Source: Raffaelea ambrosiae (Eukaryota; Ascomycota; Sordariomycetes; Ophiostomatales; Ophiostomataceae). From it: a DNA stretch of 64,000 nucleotides. This document shows positions 43,339-54,984 of this stretch, one piece after another (the first letter of the stretch is position 1; each line of letters starts with the position of its first letter). The translations under genes were made by a program, and so were the position numbers. The notes under the pieces are model-generated. The model made no database searches, was not told the DNA's origin, and saw only the letters and a program-made list of their open reading frames with translations. Location of the stretch: the NCBI GenBank assembly GCA_002778195.1, contig PCDI01000002.1, positions 2,741,234 to 2,805,233 of the forward strand, read 5' to 3'.

Positions 43339-45124
43339 CTAATCCTGCATGTGCTGGAAGAGCGGGGACATCGACTCGCCATAGTGATTTCTGCGAATTG
43401 CTTCGGCCAAAAGATAGGACAGGTCGAGGACAACCAGCTTCGAATACGACCGTGTGTGGTCTAGCTGGATAGGATAGCTGTTGGTAACAACAATGGCATC
43501 AATGCACTCGCAGGCCTGCATTTGCTCCAGGCAGTCACCCCCGAACACGCCGTGGGTAGCAATGCAGTACACGCGTTTGGCCAAGCCCTTCTTAACAACT
43601 GTCTCGGCTGCTGCGATCCACGAGCCCGGCTTGTCAATCATGTCGTCGACAATTAAGACGCTGCGGTTGCGAACGTCTCCCACCAGAGTAACTGTGCGTT
43701 CAACGGCTGGTTTCCTCGTGTGCAGCTGGGGCTCTTCTTCCTCCTCCGAGCTGGAAGCGGCAGCATCTCCCGAACCGCCGAGAGCGTGATGTGGCTCGGG
43801 CTGGAAGAAGGACGACACGTGGGACATGGTCATGGGGTCCTCGTCGGCTACGCTGCCATCGGCAGTGGACACGGCCGGAGAGAGAAAGTCGTCGGGGACG
43901 ATGTGGCCCTGAACAAGACGCGCATGCATGACTTCATGGACGCGCTGGTCGTTGTACTCAGCCCCGTCCTGGTCCGTATTGAGGTCGGACTCCTCGTCGG
44001 TGGCGACGGTGTCCCTGGCCGAGGCTGACGAGGAGGCGGTGGTCTGGCCGCTCTGGCCGTTCTGCAGACTGTTGCTGTGTGCACGACGGGCCAGGCTTGC
44101 ACTTGTGGGAGGCCGGGACACGGGTGAGAGGCCATTGACGCTGGACCCGCCTCGGCTGTGGCTCGGGTGCAGAGTGTGGCCAGAGGACTCGATGGCTGCG
44201 TCGGCCTGGCCGAGAATCAAGCTGCCGGTCATGTTGTTCACGCGTCTCCGATCGGTTGTGACCATGCCAAAGTTGAGCTTGAGGGCGTCGGCCAAGGACG
44301 TGACTCGCTTCGTGCCACCGGCGTTCTTGGACACGACCACAGCCTCCTTCCAGTTGGGAACGTTGTGGCGGATCCAGCGTGCAATCAACGGCTCGGCGTG
44401 CAGGTTGTCAACGGGGCATTTGAAGAAGCCCTGCATCTGCGAGGCATGCAAGTCGACCGTGACAATGTGCTTGACGCCCGCAACATTAAGCAGATTGGCA
44501 AGCATCCGAGCAGTGATGGCCCCCCTATGTGACTTTTTCTTGGACTGTCGGCTGTATGGGAAGTAGGGAATTACGGCTGGAGAGGAGGCCGGTCAGCAAG
44601 CTGTGCTCTCGACGCTGGAGCAAAGAAGAGAAGAAGCAAAGCAGACGAAGCGAAAGGCTGGAGAGACAGGAGTAAATCGAAGGAGACAGGAATAGCAACG
44701 AGTACAATCGAGGGGCCAGGAAAGCAGGAAGGCTCGTGCTCACCGGTGATCTTGTTAGCAGAGCCGCCCTTGCATGCAGAGATCATAATGAGAAGCTCCA
44801 TGATGATGTCGTTGATCTTCGGGCTCCCCGACTGGACGATGAAGACATCCTTCTCTCGGACGCTGGTCAAGATACGCACGCTGGTTTCGCCCTGCAACAA
44901 GGAGAAAGGATGGGAGTCAGAACTGGTTCGTCGTTGCCTGATCCGTCGCTGCTGCGCGAGATGATCGCGCTGAAGCTGCAGGAGCAAAAGAAACGAGGGC
45001 GAGGGAAACTCACATTGGCGAATTGAGTCAGCTCGGCCTGGCCGGGTGCCATGCCCAGATTACCACATATCTGGCTGGTCAGCGCCGGACAGCTACTGCC
45101 GGCGAAGATTTGCGTGTTGCGCAT
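43339..45124 (-). CDS. Ribose-phosphate pyrophosphokinase subunit, PRS5-like with long insertion
   Basis: Three exons: 45124-45014, 44891-44744 and 44576-43339, giving 498 aa. Introns (GTGAGT/TTGCAG; GTGAGC/CTCCAG) hold phases 0 and 1. Motifs in order: MRNTQIFAGSS, FANGETSVRI, YFPYSRQSKKKSHRG, HIVTVDLHASQMQGFF, VVVSKNAGGTKR (164-188 region) and the PRPP loop VLIVDDMIDKPGS (about 389-401). A low-complexity Ser/Glu/His-rich insertion of about 170 residues (about 209-376) sits before the PRPP loop. That position and the overall length recall yeast Prs5 (and Prs1), which carry non-homologous regions and work in complexes with canonical subunits. The enzyme makes PRPP from ribose-5-phosphate and ATP. 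The PRPP loop departs from the usual DMVDTCGT form, so a mainly regulatory or structural subunit is possible. Confidence 0.88.
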
Positions 45125-45896
45125 GGTAGAGCCGGAGCGTGAGAGAAGAGGCTGCGCAGGTGAAGGAGAGAAACTCTCGGGGGGGAGGAGAAGGACGATC
45201 AAGGTTTTTTATGCTGCTCCCGGGAGAGCAGGTGTGGAGTAGTCAGAAGACAATTGAGTGCAAGCGCCTTCTAATTTTTTTTTAATTTTTTTTTCCGGCG
45301 GTGGGGCCAAGCAGCCGAATCAAGTGCAGTGTTTTTGCGCGGTTCGGGTATTGATATGACTAAAGCCGTGCGAGCTGAACTCAATGTGACCTCCGACCGA
45401 TGCTGGAGCGGCAGTGCAGCGACGATGGGCGAAGACGAAAAGAACAAATGAAGCAGTCGTGTGTGGGAAAAGAGAAGATTCTTCGGATGAGCATAAAGAG
45501 AGAGAAAAGAAATTGTACACAGTGACTAAGTACGATAAGGTGGCCATGTGGGGCAGGACGGCTGGCGGAAAGAGCGAGGCCGGTGTAGGACAATATCGGT
45601 TGGTCTTTCCCTGAGAGACTTTTTTTTTTTTTGCTTTTTGCTCTTTGCTCTTTTTGGGGTTTTTGCTCCTGCCTGTTCCTGCCTTCTCATTAGCATTCCG
45701 GGTTTAAATTATTACTATCCGCTTTCTCGCTAGGCAATCCCCGGACGTGCATACACCGAGTATATCTCTGCACAGTCTCTCGCCTCCTGCACTTATCTCT
45801 GTCCAACTCGGCCACTACGGCTCCGCAGGTCGCTTCTGTGACACCGCTGGCTCAGCCGCTGATAGAGGACATCTTGGCGGCTTGCAGCCGTCCACC
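45125..45896. other. Divergent intergenic region (0.77 kb)
   Basis: Shared upstream region of the PRPP synthetase gene (-) and the asteroid-like nuclease (+). It has T-runs at 45272-45293 and 45618-45632. No gene. Confidence 0.55.
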
Positions 45897-47783
45897 ATGG
45901 GCGTGCCCAAGCTGTTGGCTTCGCTCTCGCCGTACGCAGAGCAGAATCGCCTGGACAACGCACAGATTGTCGTTGACGGGCCGGGTCTGGCCTACCACGC
46001 CGTCCAGCTGTGCCAAGCCGACCGGGAGCCAACGGAAGAAAAGCCCCATCCGTTCGACAGGCCATCTTACCAGTGCTTAGGACGAGCAGCACTGGCCTGG
46101 TTGGACGAGCTGGAGCGCCGAGGCAATACAATGTACGAGATGACCTGGTCATGAGCCAGCCAGGACAGCCGAAAAAAAAGAAAAAAAAACCTTCATTTCC
46201 ACCCCGCAACTATCTCTGACCCTCTCAGATCTGCCCTTTTCTTTGACGGCTATCTCCCAGTGCCAAAGCGGCCGACTCGCCTGGAGCGAGCATACCGCAC
46301 GTCAGCCCAGCTCAAGACTGCTTTCACGTCTCACCAGCGAGAGTGCCCTGGCTTTGAGTCCCGGAGCTACAGCCGAGGCAATGGCCATCTGCCAGCGCCT
46401 GCCTTTACCGTCCCGGCCGTGCTGGATGCACTGCGCCAGTCTCCAAAGTACGGCTCCTTGACCAAGCTCGTGCCGGGTGAGGCAGACACATTCTGCGCAG
46501 AGCACGTACGGTCAGCTGGTCGGGGCACTGTCATCACGTCCGACTCGGACCTGCTCGTCCATGACTTGGGCCCAGAAGGCAATGTCGTCTTCTTCCGGGA
46601 TATCGACCTGGGGCAGATAGCGGGTGAATATACCACCGCGAGTCCAGACGCCCAGCTGGTTGTCGCAACCTTCTCGCCCGTGAAGGTTTGCCAAAGACTG
46701 TTGCTGGACCCTGTCAGCGGCATGAGTGCTTTTGCGTTTGAGCTGTTGATGGGCCCAAGCTTGTCCGTAAACCAACTGGTGGAGCAAGCCAAACAGCAGG
46801 CGGCCATCACTCGCTACCCTGCACCCTACACAGAGTTCTCGGAACAATACGCGTCGCCCAACCGGCTGGCGGCTGCTGCCAGCAGATACGATCTGAACGA
46901 GCTGGATCCGAGGGTGTCAGAATTTATATTGCAGGGCTTGTTGTCAGCAGAGCTCACAAACGTTCATGACGCGGGGGACCGAGACATTCTGGTGTTCGTT
47001 CCTCAGCTGCTTGAGAGTTGGACGCAGAGCAATGCATGGGAACCGAGTGCGCCTCTCCGACAGCGTGCCTATGGGCTGCTTCAAGTCGTGGCAGGCCGGC
47101 GGATCCCCGCGGTGCGCGAGTATACACGACTCATGTCTATGTCCTCACGAGGTGGGGAACAGTATGTCGTGTCCTTGCCAGAGCTGAAAGCGGCAGTCGA
47201 TACGCTCATGGCGCTTCTTCGCCGCATCCAGAGCAACGTCGATGACCCTGACCTGCAGTGGATTGTGCTTTCTGCATACCAGGATATCGTATGGTCGAGA
47301 GAGAGGTCCAAAAAGTCGGTGTGCCTGGAAGTGCTATGCAAAGAGACACCGGCCAACGGGCTGCTCGACCGTGTTACCTGGCACACGGTGCATTGGCTCG
47401 CCCAGATACAAGGAACGCTGTACTCGCTGAGAATGCTGCAGCAAGTGGCCGACTTTGTTAGTCGAGAGGCTAGCATGACGCAACTCGAGAGCATCGCAGC
47501 TAGCCTGGCAGATCTGCGCGGCATGTTGTCCAGCAGTGTCGCTCCAATCGCGAACTACCCGACACTTCGGGCCATGCAGAGTGTTCCTGCCCGGTTGAAA
47601 GAGGCCAGGGCACTGCAGTTCCTGTCTGAGCTGGCTGAAATGCCCAATGCTATTGAGTTTCAGGGGGGGAAACAGAAGAAGAAAGCAGCCAAAAAGCGCA
47701 AGCTGTCACCACAGCCAGCGGGAAATGTAGACAACCGGCGCCCGTCGAAGAACCCATTTGCACTGTTAGAGGGCGTCGAATGA
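45897..47783 (+). CDS. Asteroid/XPG-like PIN-fold nuclease-related protein
   Basis: Two exons (45897-46132 and 46229-47783), 596 aa. The 96-nt intron (GTACGA, TCTGAC, CTCAG) joins ...RRGNT to ISALFFDGYLPVPKR in phase 2. The N-terminus MGVPKLLASLSPYAEQN with IVVDGPGLAYH, then PGEADTFCAEHVR and VITSDSDLLVHD, gives the acidic residues of the FEN/XPG-like PIN fold arranged as in asteroid-domain proteins. The C-terminal two thirds is helical and less conserved, ending in a basic KKKAAKKRK motif that could direct nuclear import. Asteroid proteins are poorly characterised; structure-specific DNA or RNA cleavage is an inference from the fold. The start ATG is in an ideal context (ccaccATGG). Confidence 0.82.
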
Positions 47784-48875
47784 ACCCGGCCCAGGGAATA
47801 ATGATAAGAACAGTTTTCACGAAGAAATGGCAGAAAGGCATACAAATCGGTTGTCGGCGCGGCATGCTCCCCCAAGCGAACCAAGCCAGGACTAGCTTGA
47901 GTGTCTGCTCTCGGGAAGGATTTCGATCGACGCGCATCGAGCTTGCTCGACATGTGGGTAGACCCGAGCAAGGAGTAAGGTTGCGAGTGCGGTGGTGTGG
48001 CCGATTGCGCGTTGGACGACAAGAACTGGCAAAGCATCTGTGAATAGAACCTGTGGGACGCACTTTGTAGAGTAGCAGGCAGACCGCTGCACAGATGCCT
48101 GAACGACAACATCTGTAACTGGAAGGTTCGACTGGCGTGCAGCCAACTTACACCGCCGGAGCCAATGGACGGGCGATAACACGCTGGAAAAGCGGCAGCA
48201 CTCCACTTTTTACAGTTGGCAGGAGAGACACACAGGGATTGGTGGGGGGGTCAATGTGACGACGCAGAGCGAAAAAGCTCTGTTGCAGACCCACCCGTCG
48301 CGTCCACGGTGCTGCGCTGCACGCAAACCGCGTCTCGCCATACGAACCCATAATAACATCCTAACCACAGCCGATTCAGGGTCTCTGCGCCAAAACGCAC
48401 CCACGCACCACGCACCACGCAAAACACCGCAGCCCGCTGCTTTCTTATTCCGCCGGCCAGTCTGCGTTGCTTCTCTCTTCTGCAGGGTCTGCACCACCTG
48501 CAGCAGCGGTTGTTTCTTTTTTGCTTTCCCTCTGCTTTCTCTACATTGCTACAGCACGCATACATCGTATCTTGTTTCCGCACAGCATAGACGAGCCCGG
48601 CTTCACTCTGCAGGCTTGCCAGAGTCTCGTGAGCGTCTCGCCAGGCCAAACAGCCTCGATTCTTGTCTCTTCTCGCTCTGCACCACACGCCAACGCGTCT
48701 GTCTCTCTCTGCGGAACAGTCCTATTGCCTCGCAGGAACGGCAGACACACGACCAGCCCTCACGACATCTTCCCGGCCTCGCCATTCTTCAACGCTCCGC
48801 TCCAGCGCTTTGCAACGCGTTCGACACCCGCCTGCCACCGATGTATTTCGCCTCCTGACGTGCTGATCGCCCACC
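47784..48875. other. Intergenic region upstream of CDC45 (1.1 kb)
   Basis: It lies downstream of the asteroid-like gene and upstream of CDC45 (both +). The right half (48440-48870) is pyrimidine-rich leader. ORFs of up to 200 codons there reflect composition. Confidence 0.5.
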
Positions 48876-51800
48876 ATGTATCTGCCGCGCTCGCTGATCT
48901 CGAAGCTGTATCTGCACCTGCAGAACACGCGCCACCCGTTGTCGCCTCCCGTGCTGCTGCTCGTCGCCCTCGAGCCCGACGCCCTCTGTGCCTGCCGCAT
49001 CCTCACCCACCTTCTCAAGCATGACTACATTCCCCACAAGATCCAGCCCGTGGCTGGCTACGCAGACCTGGCCCGTGTCGGCCGGGAACTCGTGGCTCCC
49101 ATGATGCAGACGCGCGGCGGCAATGGCGGCGTGGTGATCTGTCTGGGTGTGGGCGGAACAGTCGACCTGGCGACTTTTTTCGGTCTGGAGGACGACGAGG
49201 CGGCCAATGTCGGCAGCAGCGACGACGGGACAACCGCCTTTGGCGGCGTCGAGGTTTGGGTGCTGGATGCCCACCGGCCCTGGAACCTGAGCAACGTGTT
49301 TGGCGGGTTTCCGCTCGAGCCTGCTGCTGCCCTGGCCTCGTCTTCCATGGATGACAGCGGCGTGGCTCTGCACGAGCCGCCCATGTCGTCTCGTCTGCCC
49401 CCCGGTGTCAATGGCGGCCGGGTCGAGCGGTCCTACAAACCCGGCAAAGGCGGGCTGGTCGTGTTCGACGACGGTGATATCGAGGACGACCTCGGTGTCG
49501 AGCGCGACGCCTATCTGGCCCTGGCCGACATGCCGGACATCGACGAAGACGGGGAGGACCTGGGCGACAGCGAAGACGAGAGCGAAGAGGAAGAAGACGA
49601 GGACGAGGACGAGGACGAGGGCGGCGATGAGAGATCACAGCCAGCACGTGCCGGACAGAAGCGCAAGTCCTGGTCGGACAATCTGGACGACGACGAGAGC
49701 GACGACGAGGACCGGCCACGGCAGCGGAGGAGGAGCAACTCGGTAGGTTCTGCAAAATACAGCAGACGGGCTTCCCTCTCCATCTGATCTCCACCACTAA
49801 CACTGTGCAGTCGAGTCCCATCCCAGAATCGCCACGGCCCAAGTCCCGGCCCTTGCTGGCTCTGCGCGGTGTGCCGTCCAGTGACGCCGTTGAGTCGGCT
49901 GACATGTCACCAGACGAGCCGCAGCAGCAGAAGTTGCGGAAGGGCAAGAAGGGCCCGTCCGCGCGGACGCTGAGGCGACGTCTCCTGCGGCTCCGGCACG
50001 ACAACGAGGCCGTGCTGCGCAAGTACTACCGCATGGGCGCGTCATACTCCGAGCCGATCTCGTCCATGGCGTACTCGTTGGCGTCGGAGCTGGGCCGCGA
50101 AGACAACGACCTGCTGTGGCTGACAATCGTCGGCGTGACGTCGATGGAGCTCTATGGACGCTCGTCGGCGGGTGTAGCGGTGACGGTGCGCGGAGGCGAC
50201 GGCGACAGCCGGCGGCCCACGACCGGGTGGATGGGCATGCGCGGTGCGCGGATACGGCAGCTGCTGCGGGACGAAGTGCGGCGACTCAACCCGCCCGACA
50301 CAGACGGCCACGGCAGCAGCAGCAGCAGTCCCACGGGTGGGAGCCCGGCGTACGGGGGCAGCGGCAACGAGGGCATCATCCCGACAACGGCGCGCAGCCC
50401 CGAGGACACGAGCATCCGGCTGTCGCCGGAGCCCAAGTTCTTGCTGATCCGGCACTGGAGCTTGTATGACAGCATGCTGCACTCGCCGTACCTGTTTTCG
50501 CGGCTCAAGATGTGGAGCGAGACGGGGCTGAAGCGGCTGCACAAGCTGTTTGCCAAGATGGGGGTCAGCCTGGTGCAGTGCCGGCAGAGCTATGCGCACA
50601 TGGACATGATGCTCAAGCGCGAGCTGCGCGTCAAGCTGCTCAAGTACGCGTCGCTGTACAACCTCGACGGCATGGTGCCGACCATTGACACGGACGGCAA
50701 AGACCGCGCCGGCGCCAAGGACGGCTGGGGCTTTGTGCGCAGCTGGGGCTGGCGCGCGACCCTGAGCGCCCAGGACGTCGCCGTGGTCATTGGCGCGCTG
50801 CTGGAAGTGGGCAAGCACCAGGCGACGGCTGCCGAAGCCGCTGCGAACGGCGGGACCATTGCCAGCAGCCACAGCAACAACAACAACAACAACAACAACA
50901 ACAGCAGCAGCAACAACAACAACAGCAATAGCAATAACAATAACAGCAGTAGCAGCAATGGTGATCTCGACCGCAACAGTGCCGGCGATCTGGAGCAGGC
51001 GCTGGCCGAGGAGGACGACCCGTCCGAGGAGTGGGTGCCGCGGTTCTGGGAGGCTTACGATGCACTCGAAAGGTAATGATTTTCTCGGTCCTCACTTCGC
51101 TTTTGGTCCTCACTTCGGTTTTGGTCTCACTTTGCTTTTGGTCTCACTTTGCTTTTGGTCTCACTTCGGTTTTGGTCCTCGCTTCGCTCGTTTTGAGCCT
51201 CGCCTACAAATTCACTGCTAACACCTCTCTTACAGTATCGAGTGCCTCAAGGAGGGCTTGCCGACGGCCAAGTTCCTGCACCGAGCCATCTTCACCACCG
51301 GCACGGCGCTCATCAAGAAGAAGCAGATCACCCACCTGCACGCGTTCCGCATGTGCATTGTCAAAGACGGACCCGACGCCGCCGTGTTCAACCACCCGGG
51401 CGCCCTGACCAAGCTGGCGCTCTGGATCGGCGAGGCGCTGGCCGAGCAGGAAAAGGATGCCACGGGCGGCCGTCTGGCCCATGGCGGACGCGGCACGCCG
51501 CTCGTGGTGGCGTCGCTCAACGAGAAGCGAGGCGTGTACGTGGTGGTGGGCACGGGCGGCGGCGGAGGGCCGGACCGGCTGGCGCAGGGCAAAGAGGCGG
51601 CGCGGCAGAAGCAGGAGGCGCGGGCGGCCAAGGCCAAAGTGCGCGAAGAGAAGCGGCAGGCGCGGCGGGCGCAAAAGGAGGAGGAAAAGGCGAGAAAGAA
51701 GGCGGAGGCGGGCAAAGGAGGAAACGACGACGGCGAGGAAGAGGAGTCGGAAGACGAAGAGTCGGATTCGGAAGAAGACTCCGATGAGGACGACGATGAC

Positions 51801-51992
51801 GAGAACCTGCTCGACCAGGAGAACACGCGCGGGTTCGGTCTGAACCGGTTCGGCACGGCGTTCCAGGATGTGGTGGCCGAGACGAACGCGCGGGTGCGGA
51901 TCGACAGCTTTGAGCACTGCGTGGTGGAGGTCAAGAAGGAGGATCTGGGAGGGTTCCTGGAGAGTCTGAGCATGAAGGCCGTGGTAGGATGA
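48876..51992 (+). CDS. CDC45: CDC45 DNA replication initiation factor
   Basis: Three exons: 48876-49742, 49811-51072 and 51236-51992, giving 961 aa. Introns are GTAGGT/CCACTAAC/GTGCAG (68 nt, phase 0) and GTAATG/GCTAAC/TTACAG (163 nt, phase 2). The N-terminus MYLPRSLISKLYLHLQ, the WVLDAHRPWNLSNVF block, the strongly acidic stretch after DMPDIDEDGEDL, and the core RKYYRMGASYSEPISSMAYSL and LWLTIVGVTS match CDC45. The helical LFAKMGVSLVQCRQSYAHMD and the terminal RIDSFEHCVVEVKKEDLGGF also fit. CDC45 joins MCM2-7 and GINS in the replicative CMG helicase. The protein is longer than most homologues because of an Asn/Ser repeat near the end of exon 2 and a Lys/Glu-rich insertion in exon 3. Confidence 0.93.
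50872..50960 (+). repeat. Coding Asn/Ser (AAC/AGC) repeat in CDC45
   Basis: About 30 codons, nearly all AAC, AAT, AGC or AGT, encode an Asn/Ser run just before the end of exon 2. It is a likely length-variable microsatellite inside a gene. Confidence 0.85.
51090..51192 (+). repeat. Tandem repeat inside CDC45 intron 2
   Basis: Six or so imperfect copies of a 17-18 nt unit (TTTTGGTCTCACTTTGC and variants). It makes this 163-nt intron longer than its neighbour. Confidence 0.85.
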
Positions 51993-54984
51993 GGTGGTGG
52001 TGGCGGTGGTGGCGGTGATGGAGGACTGTTGTGTTAATGTCCGTGGTCTTGGGAGTTTTTGCTCGTTTGCTCGTTTGTTTGCTACGGCCTGGCCGTGCTC
52101 TTTTGATTTCTTTTCGCTCTGCACATACTGTGGTAAAAATGCATGAAATGAATTATGTCTCGGAAGACTGCTGCTGTCTGTTTTGGATGAGAGGCGTGTC
52201 TGTTCTACAGAAACGGCGTGGCCTTGCTGGCCCTGCTGGCCAGGGCCTGCAGCTGCACCAGTACGCGGATCGTGCTTTTTGATCCAGACCCCAGAAGTGG
52301 TCCATCCAATTGCCAAGTTCGTCCCGTGGACCGTCTCGATCACCCGCTTCATCGGCCGCCGCACGGCCCGTCCGGCCGGGTCCGGCGTCAAGGCCACCGT
52401 CTGGGCGCGCGACAGCTCCCGGGAACGTGGACGGCCTTGCGCACCAAGACTCCGGCCGCCGTCGCAGCAGCCGACACGTCCGCGGGCCTGGACCGTAACG
52501 AGTGGTGCGCTGCCGTCGAGCGACCCGACCCACCCATCTTCCTTAGCCTGCTCGTCCTATCTTGGTCCGCCCCGGGTCTGGCTGACACATGCCGGCCATG
52601 TGATGTAACCGAGCCGACAGCCCGCTCGGGCACGCGTCGACAAACCACGCAGGCCCGGCATGTTGCATGAGGCTGTGGCGCTACCAGACAAGGAGTCCGG
52701 CTACTATAGTGAATGGTCCAGACAAGCCCGGGGGGCCCATGCAGACAAAGAACGAAAAAAAAAAAAAAACGTGACAATCGCACACTTGTGGAAACACCCT
52801 TGTGTCATGGGGCGCGAGAACGGGCCCCCGAGCCCGTCCCAGAGCAAGTCCCGGATCGTCGTAGGGGGGCTTTGTCCGCGCACTGTCTGTTGTCGATCCA
52901 AGCCATGGAAAACGGAAGGGAACGTCCTTTTTTGCCTGTTCGAGTACGAATGCGCTTTTGGGGGTGGAAGGCCCGGCCCAGCACAGCCCACAGCCCACAA
53001 CCAACCGCACCAGCCTTGCTGCCAGAACGCAGACTGCCACAAGTTCCATCACGCCCGTTTCTCCCTGTTCTCCTCCTTTCCTGTTGATTCGCGTCTGCGC
53101 CTCGTCTCCTCTTCGGAGCGCGCTGCCAGCGGTTGGTTTGGTTTGGTTTGGTGCTGCGGCGGGCAACTGGGCTCGCCGCTCGACTTGCAGAACGCCAGCC
53201 GCCCCGGTGGGAGGCCTAGTTGTCCAGTCGCTAGTCGTAGCCGTGATGGCCGCCATGTGGCCGTGGCCGTGTTCTTTCTTGGGCAAACGACCGCGAGACG
53301 AGCTGCGGTTGCTCTGCATGCGAACGCGACAAAAGGCTGAGGCCCGGGCCCAAAACGCCCTAGCCACAGCGGCTCGGCCTCTTTCTGGTGGCCTCTTTTT
53401 TTGGCTCCTTGGTGAATGCCCTCGTGCCGCCCCCTCCCCGGTTCCCCCCTCCGTCGCACCTTCCCTCCGCGGCTGCCTGCCACAGGCGAGATACGGGTGA
53501 GAGACACCACGCGCAGCTCACTAGTTACTGCGAAGCCGCGCAATCTCTGCGCACGCAAGCCCCATTTCGCAGCCTATCGTTCGCTACTCGTACACAGTAT
53601 GCGACCCATAGTATCCGCAATAGCCACTACACGTATTGGCCCATGCGAGAAGGCTCGCTCGCTCCTGCCCTGCATTGCGTATTGGCTATCCATGGCCCAA
53701 GCCTGCAAACCACGGGCTCCTCTTTCCCCCCTCCCAAGGCCTCCCGTAAGCAGCCCTGCGTCCCACTTTTTTGTCGCTCTTCTACTGTCCCTGGGGTCCT
53801 GTCCTGCACTGGGCCGCCCTCCCACTGGTCCCCCCCAAGGGCCCCCCCCCAACGGGTCTCCCAGCTGGTCCACAGGGTTCCGTCATTGCTGACCAGCAGC
53901 CAGTCGCCTCCCTTCTTTTCTTGCCAGCACGAAACCTCCACCTCCCTGTTCCAGCCAAACCGATCCAAACGGACTCAAACGGAGCTAGTCCCAAACGCCG
54001 CACAACCACCCCTCATCTACGCAAGGAAAGAGCGAACCTGTTCCTGCGCCCGCCCACCCCTCACCAGCCTACTCGTACTTGCCTCACTTGCCCACCACCA
54101 CGCCTGTCACTCGCTGCCTGCCTGTTTCTTTTTGTTTTCGTTTTTTTTTCTCTTTTTTTTTCTATTAAATTTTGGGCCGCTGCGCATTATCGACGTAAAC
54201 GGTATCTTCCCATAGACGAATAACCATCCCGCCTACTGGAATCCTCCTTATACGCTATCATCGCCGCTCTCTCGCTCTCTCTTTCTCTTTTGGGGGGGGG
54301 TTTTCAATTTCGGCTTTCTCACCTCTCCCACCAAATCCACACCAACACACAACTCTCTCTCTCTCTCTCTCTCTCTCTCCTAACCGCTCCAAACTCGACA
54401 ATTGCAAAGCGCTCTTGCACTCGCGCGACAGGACCCTGTTCGAAGCTACCTTGACACACACACCCACACACATACAGCCCTTCCCCCTCCCCCCGTCAGA
54501 AACAACCACACACGCACGCGCCCTGGCCCCCCTTGTGCCCCTCTGCCTTAGCCGCCGTTCCGTGTACGCCGTTTCCATCTTCCACCCATTTCTCTGGCGA
54601 CGAGAACGAAACTTTGCCAACCCACACAGACTCACACACAACAACAACAACAACAAAAAATAGCTCTCCGCTTGCTTGTGGTCTTGGTCTTCTCCCAGTG
54701 GCGACTCCCTCTCCTCGCTTTCCGAACTCTCCGCCCCGCGCGCGCGCAGCGGCAGCTCCGGCATAGGCCACCGAGCAGTCAGAGATAGAGATCTGCGACT
54801 GCAACACCTTTTTTTCCCCCTTTCAGAGCCTTCTCCCGTCAAAGAACAGGGACCACTGCCGCCCCCTCCCCTCGGGACACGAACAAACAAACAAAACAAA
54901 GCCGAGCTCCTCTCCGGTAACAGCAGAACCCCGGAACTCCCTTCACAACTTCCGTCACGAGGGCCTTCGTGACCATCGATTGAT
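51993..54984. other. Large intergenic region between CDC45 and NCS-1 (3.0 kb)
   Basis: The left part (52290-52430) has coding-like third-position GC but no supported gene. The right part (53900-54980) is C/T-rich with a (CT)n run at 54353-54379 and serves as promoter and leader of NCS-1. Confidence 0.5.
54353..54379. repeat. (CT)n microsatellite upstream of NCS-1
   Basis: About 13 CT dinucleotides within a pyrimidine-rich promoter or leader. Confidence 0.9.

Noticed and set aside
51204..52397. 397-codon ORF on the minus strand
   Set aside because: It overlaps CDC45 exon 3 in antisense and reads as Leu/Arg/Ser-rich filler; only the patch beyond the CDC45 stop was kept as a finding.
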